Notes: generated by a model not told the origin, from the sequence alone. A DNA stretch of 64,000 nucleotides from Flavobacteriales bacterium (GCA_016705545.1 JADIYA010000006.1:186001-250000), one strand, 5' to 3'. Positions 26,686-35,000 are shown, counted from the first letter of the stretch. Numbers and translations: made by a program.

Positions 26686-27102
26686 TCAAGCCTGCCCCTC
26701 CGCATGCGCCTTGAACCGGTCCAGGATAGCCTGCCAGCCCCCACGTTGCATTTCAACGGGATTCTCGGATTCAGCATCGAAGGATTCCGTGATGCGCGTG
26801 CCGCCATCCTTCATCTCGAAGAGGATCTCGCAGCTGCGGCCATCGGCCATGGTGTAGGCGATGCGCTTGTTCAGTTGAACATCGTCATACACTCCGGCGA
26901 AATCGAAGCTGAAGCTGCCATCGCGCGCGGCCATGGTGCTGCTGAACGAACCGCCAATGCGCAGATCGTTGGTCGCCTTGGGGCAATGCCAGTCATCGCT
27001 GGCGGCGTTCCATTGCATGATGTGGGCCGGCTCTGTCCAGATCCTCCAGACGTGGGTCACAGGCTTGTTGACGTGGGTGGTGATGGTGATGCGGGTGCTC
27101 AT
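26686..27102 (-). CDS. SRPBCC (AHSA1-type) domain protein
   Basis: A 138-residue compact SRPBCC protein: ITITTHVNKPVTHVWRIWTE, MQWNAASDDWHCPKA, DLRIGGSFSSTM, FDFAGVYDDVQLNKRIAYTM and a C-terminal helix with GGWQAILDRFKAHAE. This is the shorter subfamily often annotated as a polyketide cyclase or activator of Hsp90 homologue. It follows the SRPBCC-Arr fusion by 40 bases in the same operon. Confidence 0.87.
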   Translation of the reverse strand: MSTRITITTHVNKPVTHVWRIWTEPAHIMQWNAASDDWHCPKATNDLRIGGSFSSTMAARDGSFSFDFAGVYDDVQLNKRIAYTMADGRSCEILFEMKDGGTRITESFDAESENPVEMQRGGWQAILDRFKAHAEGQA

Positions 27103-27142
27103 GTTGCATGGAGTTGTGGCGCCAGATTCCGCGCCCGTACGA

Positions 27143-28024
27143 TCAATCCTCGATGGCTTCGATGCCTTGCTCCTTCAGGCGTTGCAGGTGTTCGTTCATG
27201 GCCTGAAGCAGTTCCGGTGCATGGCCTTGCCAGTCGGCCACTTCGCCCACCACGCGCAAGGCGCTCTTGGTGCGGTATGACCTGGTCGGATTGCCGGGGA
27301 ACTTCTTGTCGGTCAGGTTGGGGTCGTTCTCGAAATGCCCGGTGGGCTCCACGATGTAGATCCGGCCGCGGCCTTCGCCCTGGGCCAGTTCGGCACCCCA
27401 AGTGGCGGCATCCAAGGTGGCTGTCAGGTAAACGTACTTGGCCGGCTTCTGCTGGCCGTAGTTGGAACTGAACCCCGGTTCGATCAGATCGCCCACTTTC
27501 ACCTGAGCCTTGGTGCCATGGTAGTACGTGGTGCTCGACAGGAGCTCGTCCAACTGCTCCAGTCCCATGGTGAATCCTTCTTTGAAGCCCATCTTGAGGA
27601 TCTGCTCCAACGCTTCCGGAGAAGTGAAGTCCAGGTGCATGCGAACCGTCGTGGTGCCCCCGCTCTCGCTGAAATGGTTCTTCCAATGCGTGGCCGGCTT
27701 GAAGCCGTTGGCCGAACCATCCTCGTCACAGAACGCATCGTGCCCATCGAAGTAGGTCTTGGGCGTGATGGTCCCGTATTCGAAGAAGCACCAATGCCGG
27801 TCGCCCTGCGGACCCTCCATGCAGTAGAGCCACTTGCCACCTATGCGGAAGTCCAGCGACTTGATGATGCATTGATAAGGCCGTGGAGCCCACCACTGGC
27901 AGAGGATTGCGGGATCCGTCCATGCGGCCCACACCAGGTCCAACGGGGAGTTAAAGGTGCGTTCCACAGTGATGGTGCGGTCATCCTTGGCAATGATGAA
28001 GTTGAACATCGCGGGTGTCGGCAT
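27143..28024 (-). CDS. Fusion of a SRPBCC domain with a rifamycin ADP-ribosyltransferase (Arr) domain
   Basis: A 293-residue two-domain protein. Residues 1-160 are a SRPBCC/AHSA1 domain (ITVERTFNSPLDLVWAAWTD, QWWAPRPYQCI, LDFRIGGKWLYCM). Residues of about 166-293 match the Arr family closely: YYHGTKAQVKVGDLIEPG, YVYLTATLDAATWGAEL, EGRGRIYIVEPTG, DPNLTDKKFPGNPTRSYRT and VVGEVADWQGH. The His of YHGTK and the Tyr of YVYLTATL match known NAD- and substrate-site positions in mycobacterial Arr, and the 128-residue length is near the usual 140. Arr transfers ADP-ribose from NAD to a hydroxyl of rifampicin. Activity here is inferred from family only. Frame and base use are continuous across the join, so I see no sign of an assembly artefact. 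Confidence 0.9.
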   Translation of the reverse strand: MPTPAMFNFIIAKDDRTITVERTFNSPLDLVWAAWTDPAILCQWWAPRPYQCIIKSLDFRIGGKWLYCMEGPQGDRHWCFFEYGTITPKTYFDGHDAFCDEDGSANGFKPATHWKNHFSESGGTTTVRMHLDFTSPEALEQILKMGFKEGFTMGLEQLDELLSSTTYYHGTKAQVKVGDLIEPGFSSNYGQQKPAKYVYLTATLDAATWGAELAQGEGRGRIYIVEPTGHFENDPNLTDKKFPGNPTRSYRTKSALRVVGEVADWQGHAPELLQAMNEHLQRLKEQGIEAIED

Positions 28025-28027
28025 GGC

Positions 28028-28492
28028 TCAATGGGTTTGCAGGGTCGTCACGTACTCAGCCAAGTGCGCCAGCGTCTGCTTCCCGCCTTCGATAGCACCG
28101 ACGTTCTCCACCACGAAGTCACGCGCTTCTTTGGTCGGGAACACGGTCCGGAGCGTCACCAGCGTTCCATCGTCCTTCTGGTCGAAACGCAGCTCTCCTT
28201 CGAACTGCTTGGGATTAGCGGGATCGCCGTGATCGTAGGCGATGCGGCTCATGGGCACGATTTCCCGGTAGGTGATCAGGTTGGGCCACACCTTGCCGTC
28301 CGGACCGGTCATGGTGTATTCCCACTCGCCACCCACGCGGAAGTCCATACGGATGGTACGGTTGGTGAAGCCGTCCGGGCCCCACCAGCGATCGATGTGC
28401 GCGGCTTCCGTGCAGGCCTTCCACACCAGCGCTTGCAGTGCGCGCATGTGGCGGGTGATGGTGATCTCGCGATCGCTTGTTCCGGTTTGCAT
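28028..28492 (-). CDS. SRPBCC (AHSA1-type) domain protein
   Basis: A 154-residue protein starting MQTGTSDREITITRHMRALQ. The pattern is RALQALVWKACTEAAHIDRW, WGPDGFTNRTIRM, DFRVGGEWEYTMTGPDGKVW, and a helix GGKQTLAHLAEYVTTL. An ATG six codons earlier (28510) would overlap the upstream gene by 11 bases; the start at 28492 leaves a 7-base gap. Either is possible. It is followed 3 bases later by the SRPBCC-Arr fusion, so the two should be made together. Confidence 0.85.
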   Translation of the reverse strand: MQTGTSDREITITRHMRALQALVWKACTEAAHIDRWWGPDGFTNRTIRMDFRVGGEWEYTMTGPDGKVWPNLITYREIVPMSRIAYDHGDPANPKQFEGELRFDQKDDGTLVTLRTVFPTKEARDFVVENVGAIEGGKQTLAHLAEYVTTLQTH

Positions 28493-28499
28493 CTTGAAC

Positions 28500-28907
28500 T
28501 CAATTGTCAAGCAGGTCCGTCAGAGCATAGAGCCGCATCTCCCAGCGATCCGCATAGCCATGGGTGATGAGCGATCCAATCGTCAGCGGCTCCATCGGGG
28601 TCATGCGGAGGTTGATATGGGTGAGGTGCTCGTCCTCCTCAAAATTGGCCTCGATGCGCACGGCATTCAAGCCATCGCTTTCTTCGGCTGTGAGGAAGGA
28701 CGGGCCAATGGTGGTGATGCGGAACACTATTCCTTCAACCGGGGGTAGCCAACGAACGCGCAATGAAGCCTCCTTCCAGAAAGGCGTTAGCCGCTCGAGG
28801 GATTCCCGCATCGAACGGTTGAAAATCAGGCAGCCCAAGTCGAGCTTGTGCAAGGGCTGGTCTTGTTGTAGGCCCACCGGCAAGTCGAGGAGATCCGTGT
28901 CGCGCAT
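28500..28907 (-). CDS. Small protein, possibly a divergent SRPBCC domain
   Basis: A 135-residue protein starting MRDTDLLDLPVGLQQDQPL. The ATG shares one base with the ArsR stop (TGATG), which marks it as the second gene of the operon. No family is recognised with certainty. WLPPVEGIVFRITTIGPSFL and the final RWEMRLYALTDLLDN resemble the last strand and long C-terminal helix of SRPBCC proteins, and every second gene around it has that fold. An in-frame ATG at 28976 lies inside arsR and is rejected. Confidence 0.65.
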   Translation of the reverse strand: MRDTDLLDLPVGLQQDQPLHKLDLGCLIFNRSMRESLERLTPFWKEASLRVRWLPPVEGIVFRITTIGPSFLTAEESDGLNAVRIEANFEEDEHLTHINLRMTPMEPLTIGSLITHGYADRWEMRLYALTDLLDN

Positions 28908-29239
28908 CACTTCTGGGGTTTCTTGCCTTGAAGTTCCTGGAGATAGGCATCGAGCCGATCGAAGCGCTCTTCCCACATCGTCCGGTACTGCTCGATCCAG
29001 GCATCGGCTTCTTTCAGTGGTTCAGCCTTCAACTCGCATGGGCGCCATTGCGCTTCACGTCCACGCTTGATCAACTGGGCACGCTCGAGCACTTTGAGGT
29101 GCTTGCTAACGGCAGGTAAGCTCATGTCGAAGGGTGCCGCCAACTCATTCACGCTAGCGGGACCATTCGATAGCTGCGCGAGGATTGCCCTGCGCGTAGG
29201 GTCAGCAAGAGCCGAGAAGGTGAGCGAGAGGCGATCCAT
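28907..29239 (-). CDS. ArsR-family transcriptional regulator, first gene of the SRPBCC operon
   Basis: A 110-residue winged-helix protein: FSALADPTRRAILAQLSNGP, SVNELAAPFDMSLPAVSKHL and LKVLERAQLIKRGREAQWRP. No metal-binding CxC motif is present in helix alpha-3, so it is not an arsenic sensor. It belongs to the SRPBCC-associated ArsR group that probably senses an organic signal. A 24-bp inverted repeat lies exactly between its -33 and -7 promoter elements, so it very likely represses itself and the twelve genes after it. Confidence 0.92.
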   Translation of the reverse strand: MDRLSLTFSALADPTRRAILAQLSNGPASVNELAAPFDMSLPAVSKHLKVLERAQLIKRGREAQWRPCELKAEPLKEADAWIEQYRTMWEERFDRLDAYLQELQGKKPQK

Positions 29240-29255
29240 GGAAGTGGCGCGGGGG

Positions 29256-29286
29256 CAAACGTATTAAACCGAATGGTTAAATACAA
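29256..29286 (-). promoter_or_regulatory. Promoter and operator of the ArsR/SRPBCC operon
   Basis: On the minus strand a -33 TTG (29286-29284), a 20-base spacer and a perfect -7 TACGTTTG (29263-29256) lie 16 bases before the arsR ATG. An inverted repeat at 29261-29284 (GTATTAAACC, GAAT, GGTTAAATAC; 9 of 10 positions pair) fills the spacer and touches both elements. A dimeric repressor bound there would block polymerase. Confidence 0.75.
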
Positions 29287-29350
29287 ATCCTGAACCAACG
29301 TGCAATCTTGGGGGCTACTCGACGATTACTGATCCTGGGAAACGGCGCCA

Positions 29351-32284
29351 CTAAGGCTCCGCCTCGATCAGCACCTCATCCGCGAAGATCCAAGTGGTCC
29401 CGCCCTTGCCGGGGTGCCAATCGGGGCACACGCCAGCATTCTTTGCCGTGATGGCGATGTAACGTGCTTTCCTTCCACTAAGCTCGCGCCATAGCTCGCG
29501 CGTGATGCCTCCGTCAGCTTTGCGGCCAACATCGTGGCTGATCGTGGCACTGCTCCATTGCCGCTGATTCGTGCTCACGCTGAAGGTGACTTCGCTGGGC
29601 AGCCAGATCCAGCTCTTCTGGTCCTGCAGCACGCTCAGGCCCACGCGCTTCAGCTTCTGCACACGGCCCAGGTCGATTAACAATACCACGTCCTGGTCGC
29701 GGTAGCCCTGCCATTCACCGGTCCGGAAGTCCTTGCCGCCGCGCACGCCATCAATCAATGCGCTCGGTCCGCCCGCAGTGTACTCGTTGGCGTACTTGCT
29801 CTCCAGCGTGATGGTGCGGCCGCCTTCATACTTCACGTAAGTCGCGGTGACCTGCACCGAGGCGATCCTGTTCTTCCGTCCTTGCGCTCCTTGCACGAAT
29901 GCCGTGGCACCGATCGAGCAGCTGCGGGTGATCCAGAACGGCGCTTGATAGGGGTGTGGCTCGGTTCCATCGATGCTGTATTCGATGCGCGCGCGATCAT
30001 CGCTGCTGCCGATGGTGATGAGCAGGCTGTCGGTGAATGCCTGCCGCGCGGCCTGGATGACGGGCGCTGGTGTCCATGCGTCATCGAACTCGGGAATGAA
30101 ACGTCCCGGTGATCCCCCCGGGCGCGGGCCTAGGGTGAAGCGCAACTCGCCGCCCTTCATCAGTTCGTCATGCGGGATGGTCCGATACGTCTCGGGCTGC
30201 TGGCCATTCCATGTGAAGCTCTCCACATGCGAGCGGTCGTTGCCCATCACCTCGGTGCGCATGCGCCATTTGCTGCCATTGCCCAGGTCAATGGTGGCTT
30301 CATCGAAGAGCGGCCAGCCGATGGTGTAGCTGGGATCACCGGGACAGATGGGGTAGAAGCCGAGCGCGCTCATCACCAGCCAAGCGCTCATCTGGCCGCA
30401 GTCCTCGTTGCCGATGAGGCCATCGGGCGCGTCCGTGTAGAAGTTCTGCATGATGCGCCTCGCGAACACGTCCGTGCTCAACGGTCGGTCGCTCAGGTTG
30501 TAGAGGTAGGTGAAGTTGTGGCTGGGCTCGTTGCCATGGGCGTACTGGCCGATGAGTCCGGTGATGTCGCTCTGGTCGCGTCCCGTGGTGTTCTCCTTCG
30601 CGGTGAAGAGCGCATCGAGCCTTCCCGCCAGACCGCTCGGACCACCGGTGAGGGACATGAACCGATCCATGTCATGCGGGACGAAGAAGCCGTATTGCCA
30701 AGCATTCGCCTCAGTGAAGTTGAAATTCACCTCATAGGGGTCGAAGGGTTGCATGAAGCCGCCGTTTCGCCGCGCACGGAAGAAGCGCGTCTCGGGGTCG
30801 AATAGGTTCTGCCAATTTCGGCTGCGCTCGTAAAATCGTCGCGCCACATCACCGTTGCCGATCATCTCTGCGAAGCGCGCGATGCACCAATCGTCGTAGG
30901 CGTATTCCAGCGTGCGGCTCACGCTCTCCGGTTCGTCCTCGCTGCTGATGTAGCCGCGCTCGCGGTAGGCCTTCAATCCGAAATGATCCGCATCGGCACT
31001 GGCCACCATCGCTTCCAAGGCCAGCTTAGTATCGAAGTCGCGGATACCCTTGGCATAGGCATCGGCGATCACGCTCACGCTGTGGTAGCCGATCATGCAA
31101 TCGGTCTCGTTGCCCCAGAGCTCCCAAACGGGCAGTCGTCCGCTTTGCTTGTAGTGCAGCAGGAAAGTTTGGATCCAGTCGCTGGTCATCTCGGGTTCCA
31201 GCACGGTCATCAGCGGGTGCAGTGCGCGGAAGGTGTCCCACAGGCTGAAGACGCTGTACACGTTGTGGTCGGCCTTGTGGACCTCACCATCCATGCCGCG
31301 GTACTGGCCATCCACATCGTTGAAGATGCAGGGCGCCACGTAGCTGTGGTAGAGCGCGGTGTAGAAGGCGCGCTGCTGCTCCTTGGTGCCGCCCTTTACT
31401 TGGACCTTGTTCAGCTTGGCGTTCCACGCATCCTCGGCTTGCTTGCGCACGAGATCGAAATCCCAATGCGGCACTTCGGCCTCGAGGTTCCTACGCGCGC
31501 CTTCGATGCTCACGGCGGAGATGCCGACCTTAACAATGAGGGGTTCAGCACTATTCCGAATGCCCACGACAGCGACCGTGCTATCTGATGCCTCGCGCAC
31601 GATCTGTACCTCCCGGCTGAAACGGGCGACGAAGTAGAGCTGCTGATCGCGCGTCCAGGATGAGCTGCGTCGCTTGCCTGCCAACTCGCTCTGCGCCGTT
31701 TGAATGATGGACGCACCAAGCAGCTTGTCGCGATGGCGCAGATCAACCACCATGAACTGCTCTGGTCCGGCCGGGATCCGGTAGCGATGAACGCCCACAC
31801 GCGGCGATGACGTCAGTTCAACGCGAGTGCCCGTTCGGTCCAATTGAACGGAGTAATAGCCAGCGCTGGCCTGCTCGGTTTCTTTCATGAATGAGGATCG
31901 ATAAGCCGCCGGGCTCGTCGAGTACTTGTCCGTCATGGGCATCAACAGCATATCGCACAGATCCGCCACGCCGGTGCCGCTCAGGTGCGTGTGACTGAAG
32001 CCGTAGATGAGGCTATCCGAATAATGGTAGCCTCCGCAGCCGTCCCAGTCCATGTAGCCATCGGGGCGGGTATCGGGGCTGAGCTGCACCAGGCCATTGG
32101 GCACGCAGGCGCCGGGGTAGGTGTGGCCGTGGCCGCCGGTGCCGATGAAGGGGTTGACGAGGTCGCGGGCGGGGTTCACCTGAGCATGGCCAACGCCAGG
32201 CATCAGAATGCAGATCGCCGTTAACAATGGCAGCATCGACCTTCTGGATCGACCCGACAGAGTGGTATGATGTGGATTGGCCAT
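29351..32284 (-). CDS. GH92 family alpha-mannosidase, secreted
   Basis: A 977-residue glycoside hydrolase with a signal peptide in residues 1-35 (LPLLTAICILMPGVGHAQ). The GH92 domain starts VNPFIGTGGHGHTYPGACVP and contains LPVWELWGNETDCMIGYH (a Glu equivalent to the known acid), HGNEPSHNFTYLYN and GLIGNEDCGQMSAW (the Asp region of the base). GH92 enzymes are calcium-dependent alpha-mannosidases. After about residue 730 come a chitobiase-type beta domain (ARIEYSIDGTEPHP) and an F5/8 type C (discoidin-like) domain for carbohydrate binding. The ATG at 32284 gives the signal peptide; a longer frame from 32566 overlaps the ROK gene. It is the third gene after FucP and ROK. Confidence 0.92.
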   Translation of the reverse strand: MANPHHTTLSGRSRRSMLPLLTAICILMPGVGHAQVNPARDLVNPFIGTGGHGHTYPGACVPNGLVQLSPDTRPDGYMDWDGCGGYHYSDSLIYGFSHTHLSGTGVADLCDMLLMPMTDKYSTSPAAYRSSFMKETEQASAGYYSVQLDRTGTRVELTSSPRVGVHRYRIPAGPEQFMVVDLRHRDKLLGASIIQTAQSELAGKRRSSSWTRDQQLYFVARFSREVQIVREASDSTVAVVGIRNSAEPLIVKVGISAVSIEGARRNLEAEVPHWDFDLVRKQAEDAWNAKLNKVQVKGGTKEQQRAFYTALYHSYVAPCIFNDVDGQYRGMDGEVHKADHNVYSVFSLWDTFRALHPLMTVLEPEMTSDWIQTFLLHYKQSGRLPVWELWGNETDCMIGYHSVSVIADAYAKGIRDFDTKLALEAMVASADADHFGLKAYRERGYISSEDEPESVSRTLEYAYDDWCIARFAEMIGNGDVARRFYERSRNWQNLFDPETRFFRARRNGGFMQPFDPYEVNFNFTEANAWQYGFFVPHDMDRFMSLTGGPSGLAGRLDALFTAKENTTGRDQSDITGLIGQYAHGNEPSHNFTYLYNLSDRPLSTDVFARRIMQNFYTDAPDGLIGNEDCGQMSAWLVMSALGFYPICPGDPSYTIGWPLFDEATIDLGNGSKWRMRTEVMGNDRSHVESFTWNGQQPETYRTIPHDELMKGGELRFTLGPRPGGSPGRFIPEFDDAWTPAPVIQAARQAFTDSLLITIGSSDDRARIEYSIDGTEPHPYQAPFWITRSCSIGATAFVQGAQGRKNRIASVQVTATYVKYEGGRTITLESKYANEYTAGGPSALIDGVRGGKDFRTGEWQGYRDQDVVLLIDLGRVQKLKRVGLSVLQDQKSWIWLPSEVTFSVSTNQRQWSSATISHDVGRKADGGITRELWRELSGRKARYIAITAKNAGVCPDWHPGKGGTTWIFADEVLIEAEP

Positions 32285-32294
32285 TTCCGTTGAT

Positions 32295-33191
32295 TCAAAG
32301 GGTTCCCAGCGCCGCCGCCCCCAACAGCGCCGCATCGTCATCTGGCAAAGCCGATACCGTGAGGTCCACACGACCCTGATAGATATTGAGCAGGTTGGCG
32401 TGGAAGCGTTCGCGCAGCGGTGCCATGAGCAGGTCGCCGTTCCGCGCGATGCCGCCGAAGAGCACGATGCGCTTGGGTCCTGTGGCACAAACCGCATTCG
32501 CCAGTCCGATGCTGAGCCACTCCGTGGTGAGCTGGAAGCAGGCAATGGCTGCGGTGTCACCGGCATGCGCGAGGTCCGCGATGGTCTTCACGTCGGTGGG
32601 ATTCGCCGCGCCGCCCTCTTCGGTGTAGGTGGCCAGCATGCCCCGGATGCTCACATAGGCCTCCAAGCAGCCCTTCCTTCCGCAGGTGCAGGCCCGACCA
32701 TCGGGCAGGAGGATCGTATGCCCGAGCTCGCCCGCATTGCCTGCGCTGCCCAGCACGAGTCGGCCATTCACAATGAACCCGCTGCCCACGCCAGTGCCGA
32801 GCGTTACCACCAGCAGATCATCAATCCCACGACCCGCGCCGTAACGCCATTCACCGAGGGCTGCGGCATTCGCATCGTTGCCCAAATTGGCGGGGACACC
32901 AAGCCGGTCGCTCATCATCCTCGCCAAGGGCACATCGTGCTTCCAGGGCAGGTTGGGCGCCATCTCGATGATGCCCGTGAGTTGATTGGCGTTGGGCGCC
33001 CCAATGCCGATTCCAACAAACGGTTCACTATGCCCGCTGATCAACTGCTCGGCCGTTTCCGCCAATGCATCCGCGAAGGCATGATCATCGGCATGGCCGG
33101 TTGTGGCGATCCGCTCGCGGGCGACCACCTTACCATCACGCACCAGTCCGAGCTTGCTGGTGGTTCCACCGATGTCGATGCCCAGGATCAT
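32295..33191 (-). CDS. ROK family sugar kinase
   Basis: A 298-residue kinase of the ROK family (glucokinase, fructokinase, mannokinase or N-acetylmannosamine kinase types). The phosphate-binding start is MILGIDIGGTTSKLGLV. The catalytic Asp is in GNDANAAALGEW, and LGTGVGSGFIVNG and the zinc motif CTCGRKGCLEAYVS are intact. The substrate is not fixed by sequence. Genes on either side, a FucP-type transporter and a mannosidase, suggest mannose or a related hexose. Its ATG overlaps the transporter stop by four bases. An in-frame ATG at 33248 is inside the transporter and adds unrelated residues. Confidence 0.93.
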   Translation of the reverse strand: MILGIDIGGTTSKLGLVRDGKVVARERIATTGHADDHAFADALAETAEQLISGHSEPFVGIGIGAPNANQLTGIIEMAPNLPWKHDVPLARMMSDRLGVPANLGNDANAAALGEWRYGAGRGIDDLLVVTLGTGVGSGFIVNGRLVLGSAGNAGELGHTILLPDGRACTCGRKGCLEAYVSIRGMLATYTEEGGAANPTDVKTIADLAHAGDTAAIACFQLTTEWLSIGLANAVCATGPKRIVLFGGIARNGDLLMAPLRERFHANLLNIYQGRVDLTVSALPDDDAALLGAAALGTL

Positions 33192-34579
33192 GCGGTGGGT
33201 GCGTGCTTCGAGCCCCGGAAGCCATACCATACCAGGAAAGCATAGCACAAGAGCGGCAACGCGAAGCTGATGTGGAAACCCATGGTGGTGTACTTCTGAA
33301 CGCCCATGAAATCAATGATGGCCCCTTGCAACGGCGGGATGACCGCACCACCGACGATCATCATCACAAGAAGACTTGAGCCCTGCGCGGTGTCGTCTCC
33401 CAAACCATCGATGGCCAAGGTGAAGATGTTGCTCCACATGATCGAATTGAAGAGGCCGATGGCTACGATCGCCCACATGGCCCATGCACCATCGAAGAGG
33501 ATCACGCCAACGAGCAGGCCTATGGCCGCGATTGCGAAGAGGCCTAGTGCGCGCGATGGGTTCGGTCCAGCGAGCACGAAGGCGATGAAGTTTGCGGCAA
33601 TCAATGCGGCCATAGGCCACGCGTGCTTCAGCATGAAGCCCGAACCACCGTTCACCGTGACCAACAGAACGAACATGGCCGCACCAAGCAGCAGCATGCA
33701 CAGGTAGCGCAAACCGCCCAAGCCCTTGTTCAATGCCACCGCACCCATGAAGCGGCCCGCCATTGCGCCGCCCCAGTACAAACTGAGATAATGCTTGGCG
33801 CTTCCTTCGGGCATGGCCATCACGCTATCGAGCTTGAGGAAGTTGATGAGCAAACTGCCGATGGCGACCTCGGCTCCCACGTAGCAGAAAATGGCCACCA
33901 TACCCCAGCGCAGTTGCGGATGTCGCCAGGCGTTGCTTCGACCGCTGCTCACATGCGGTGGCTCCGGCAGTTCGGTGAAATGAACCCAAATGGCTTGCAG
34001 CAAGAGCAGCAGGGTGAAAGCCGCATACGGCCAACGCACCGCTTCATCGCCCTTGAAGACCGAGAAGATCAAGGCGCCCCCGATGATGGGCGCGAGGGTG
34101 GTGCCCAGTGAGTTGAATGCTTGGGCCATGTTCAATCGGCTGCTCGCACCGGCCGGGTCGCCGATGATGGCCACGAACGGATTGGCTGCGATCTGCAGCA
34201 AGGTGAACCCGAGGCCGAGCACGAACAAGGCGAGCAGGTAGAACGCGAACATGTTCACGTAGGTGGCGGGAACGAAAAGGGCGGTGCCGAGCGCGGAAAG
34301 CAGGAGCCCTGCGATGAGCGCGCGCTTGTAACCGGCGTGCGCAATGGGGTCAACACCGCCCTGCGATCGGATGTAGTAGACGAGCGAGCCAACGAAGTAG
34401 GCGCCGAAGAAGCAGAGATTCACCATCAGGGTCTGCCACCACGGCATGCCGGGGAAAACGGTGCGCAGGTGGGGGATGAGCACATCGTTCATCACCGTCA
34501 TGAAGCCCCACATGAAGAAGAGCGTGGTGAGGACAACAAGCGGGTAGGTGGCGGAGCGCTGGTTCATGGTACTGGTCAA
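33188..34579 (-). CDS. Sugar MFS transporter, FucP/GlcP type
   Basis: A 463-residue protein with about 12 membrane helices. The opening YPLVVLTTLFFMWGFMTVMN matches the FucP family (LFFLWGF), followed by GAYFVGSLVYYIRS, LLQIAANPFVAIIG and the later AQGSSLLVMMIVGGAVIPPL. FucP-family carriers take up hexoses such as fucose, glucose, galactose or mannose with protons. It leads the fucP-ROK-GH92 operon and overlaps the kinase gene by four bases. A second ATG four codons in (34567) is an equally good start. The rplT terminator lies just upstream. Confidence 0.9.
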   Translation of the reverse strand: MTSTMNQRSATYPLVVLTTLFFMWGFMTVMNDVLIPHLRTVFPGMPWWQTLMVNLCFFGAYFVGSLVYYIRSQGGVDPIAHAGYKRALIAGLLLSALGTALFVPATYVNMFAFYLLALFVLGLGFTLLQIAANPFVAIIGDPAGASSRLNMAQAFNSLGTTLAPIIGGALIFSVFKGDEAVRWPYAAFTLLLLLQAIWVHFTELPEPPHVSSGRSNAWRHPQLRWGMVAIFCYVGAEVAIGSLLINFLKLDSVMAMPEGSAKHYLSLYWGGAMAGRFMGAVALNKGLGGLRYLCMLLLGAAMFVLLVTVNGGSGFMLKHAWPMAALIAANFIAFVLAGPNPSRALGLFAIAAIGLLVGVILFDGAWAMWAIVAIGLFNSIMWSNIFTLAIDGLGDDTAQGSSLLVMMIVGGAVIPPLQGAIIDFMGVQKYTTMGFHISFALPLLCYAFLVWYGFRGSKHAPTA

Positions 34580-34608
34580 AGATGCTCGCCGCAGCGATCC
34601 AAAAAGCA

Positions 34609-34636
34609 GAAGGGCCGCCCTCGCGGACAGCCCTTC
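34609..34636 (-). terminator. Terminator of the thrS-infC-rpmI-rplT operon
   Basis: GAAGGGC (34609-34615) pairs with GCCCTTC (34630-34636). The 14-base interior can also pair internally. On the minus strand it is followed by TGCTTTTTGG, a good T-tract. It lies 20 bases after the rplT stop. Confidence 0.8.
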
Positions 34637-34655
34637 TTCAATTCTTGTGCTCGGC

Positions 34656-35000
34656 CTACTTCACCTTGTTCACGATCGCAGCAAAACCGGTGGCATCGCT
34701 ATACGCGATCTCCGCCAGCGCCTTGCGGTCCAAGTTGATGTTGGCCTGCTTCAATTTGTTCATCAGCACGCTATAGCTGATGCCGTTGATCCGGGCAGCG
34801 GCATTGATGCGCTGGATCCAAAGGCCGCGGAAGTCACGCTTCTTGAGGCGGCGGCCATCGTAGGCGTGGGAGAGGCCCTTCTCAACGCTGTTCTTGGCAA
34901 CGGTGAGCACGTTCTTGCGGCGGCCGAAGCTGCCTTTGGCCATGGCGAGGACTTTCTTCCTGCGCGCTTTGCTGGCTACTTTATTCTGACTGCGTGGCAT
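34656..35000 (-). CDS. rplT: 50S ribosomal protein L20
   Basis: A 114-residue protein with the L20 signature: MPRSQNKVASKARRKKVLAM, AKGSFGRRKNVLTVAKNSVE and FRGLWIQRINAAARINGISY. L20 binds 23S rRNA early in large-subunit assembly, and in other bacteria it also represses translation of its own operon. It is the last gene of the standard infC-rpmI-rplT group, with a strong terminator after it. Confidence 0.98.
   Translation of the reverse strand: MPRSQNKVASKARRKKVLAMAKGSFGRRKNVLTVAKNSVEKGLSHAYDGRRLKKRDFRGLWIQRINAAARINGISYSVLMNKLKQANINLDRKALAEIAYSDATGFAAIVNKVK

Noticed and set aside
27143..28024. Arr domain as a mobile antibiotic-resistance cassette
   Set aside because: No integrase, attC-like site or insertion sequence flanks it, base composition matches the neighbours, and it is in frame with a SRPBCC domain inside an operon.
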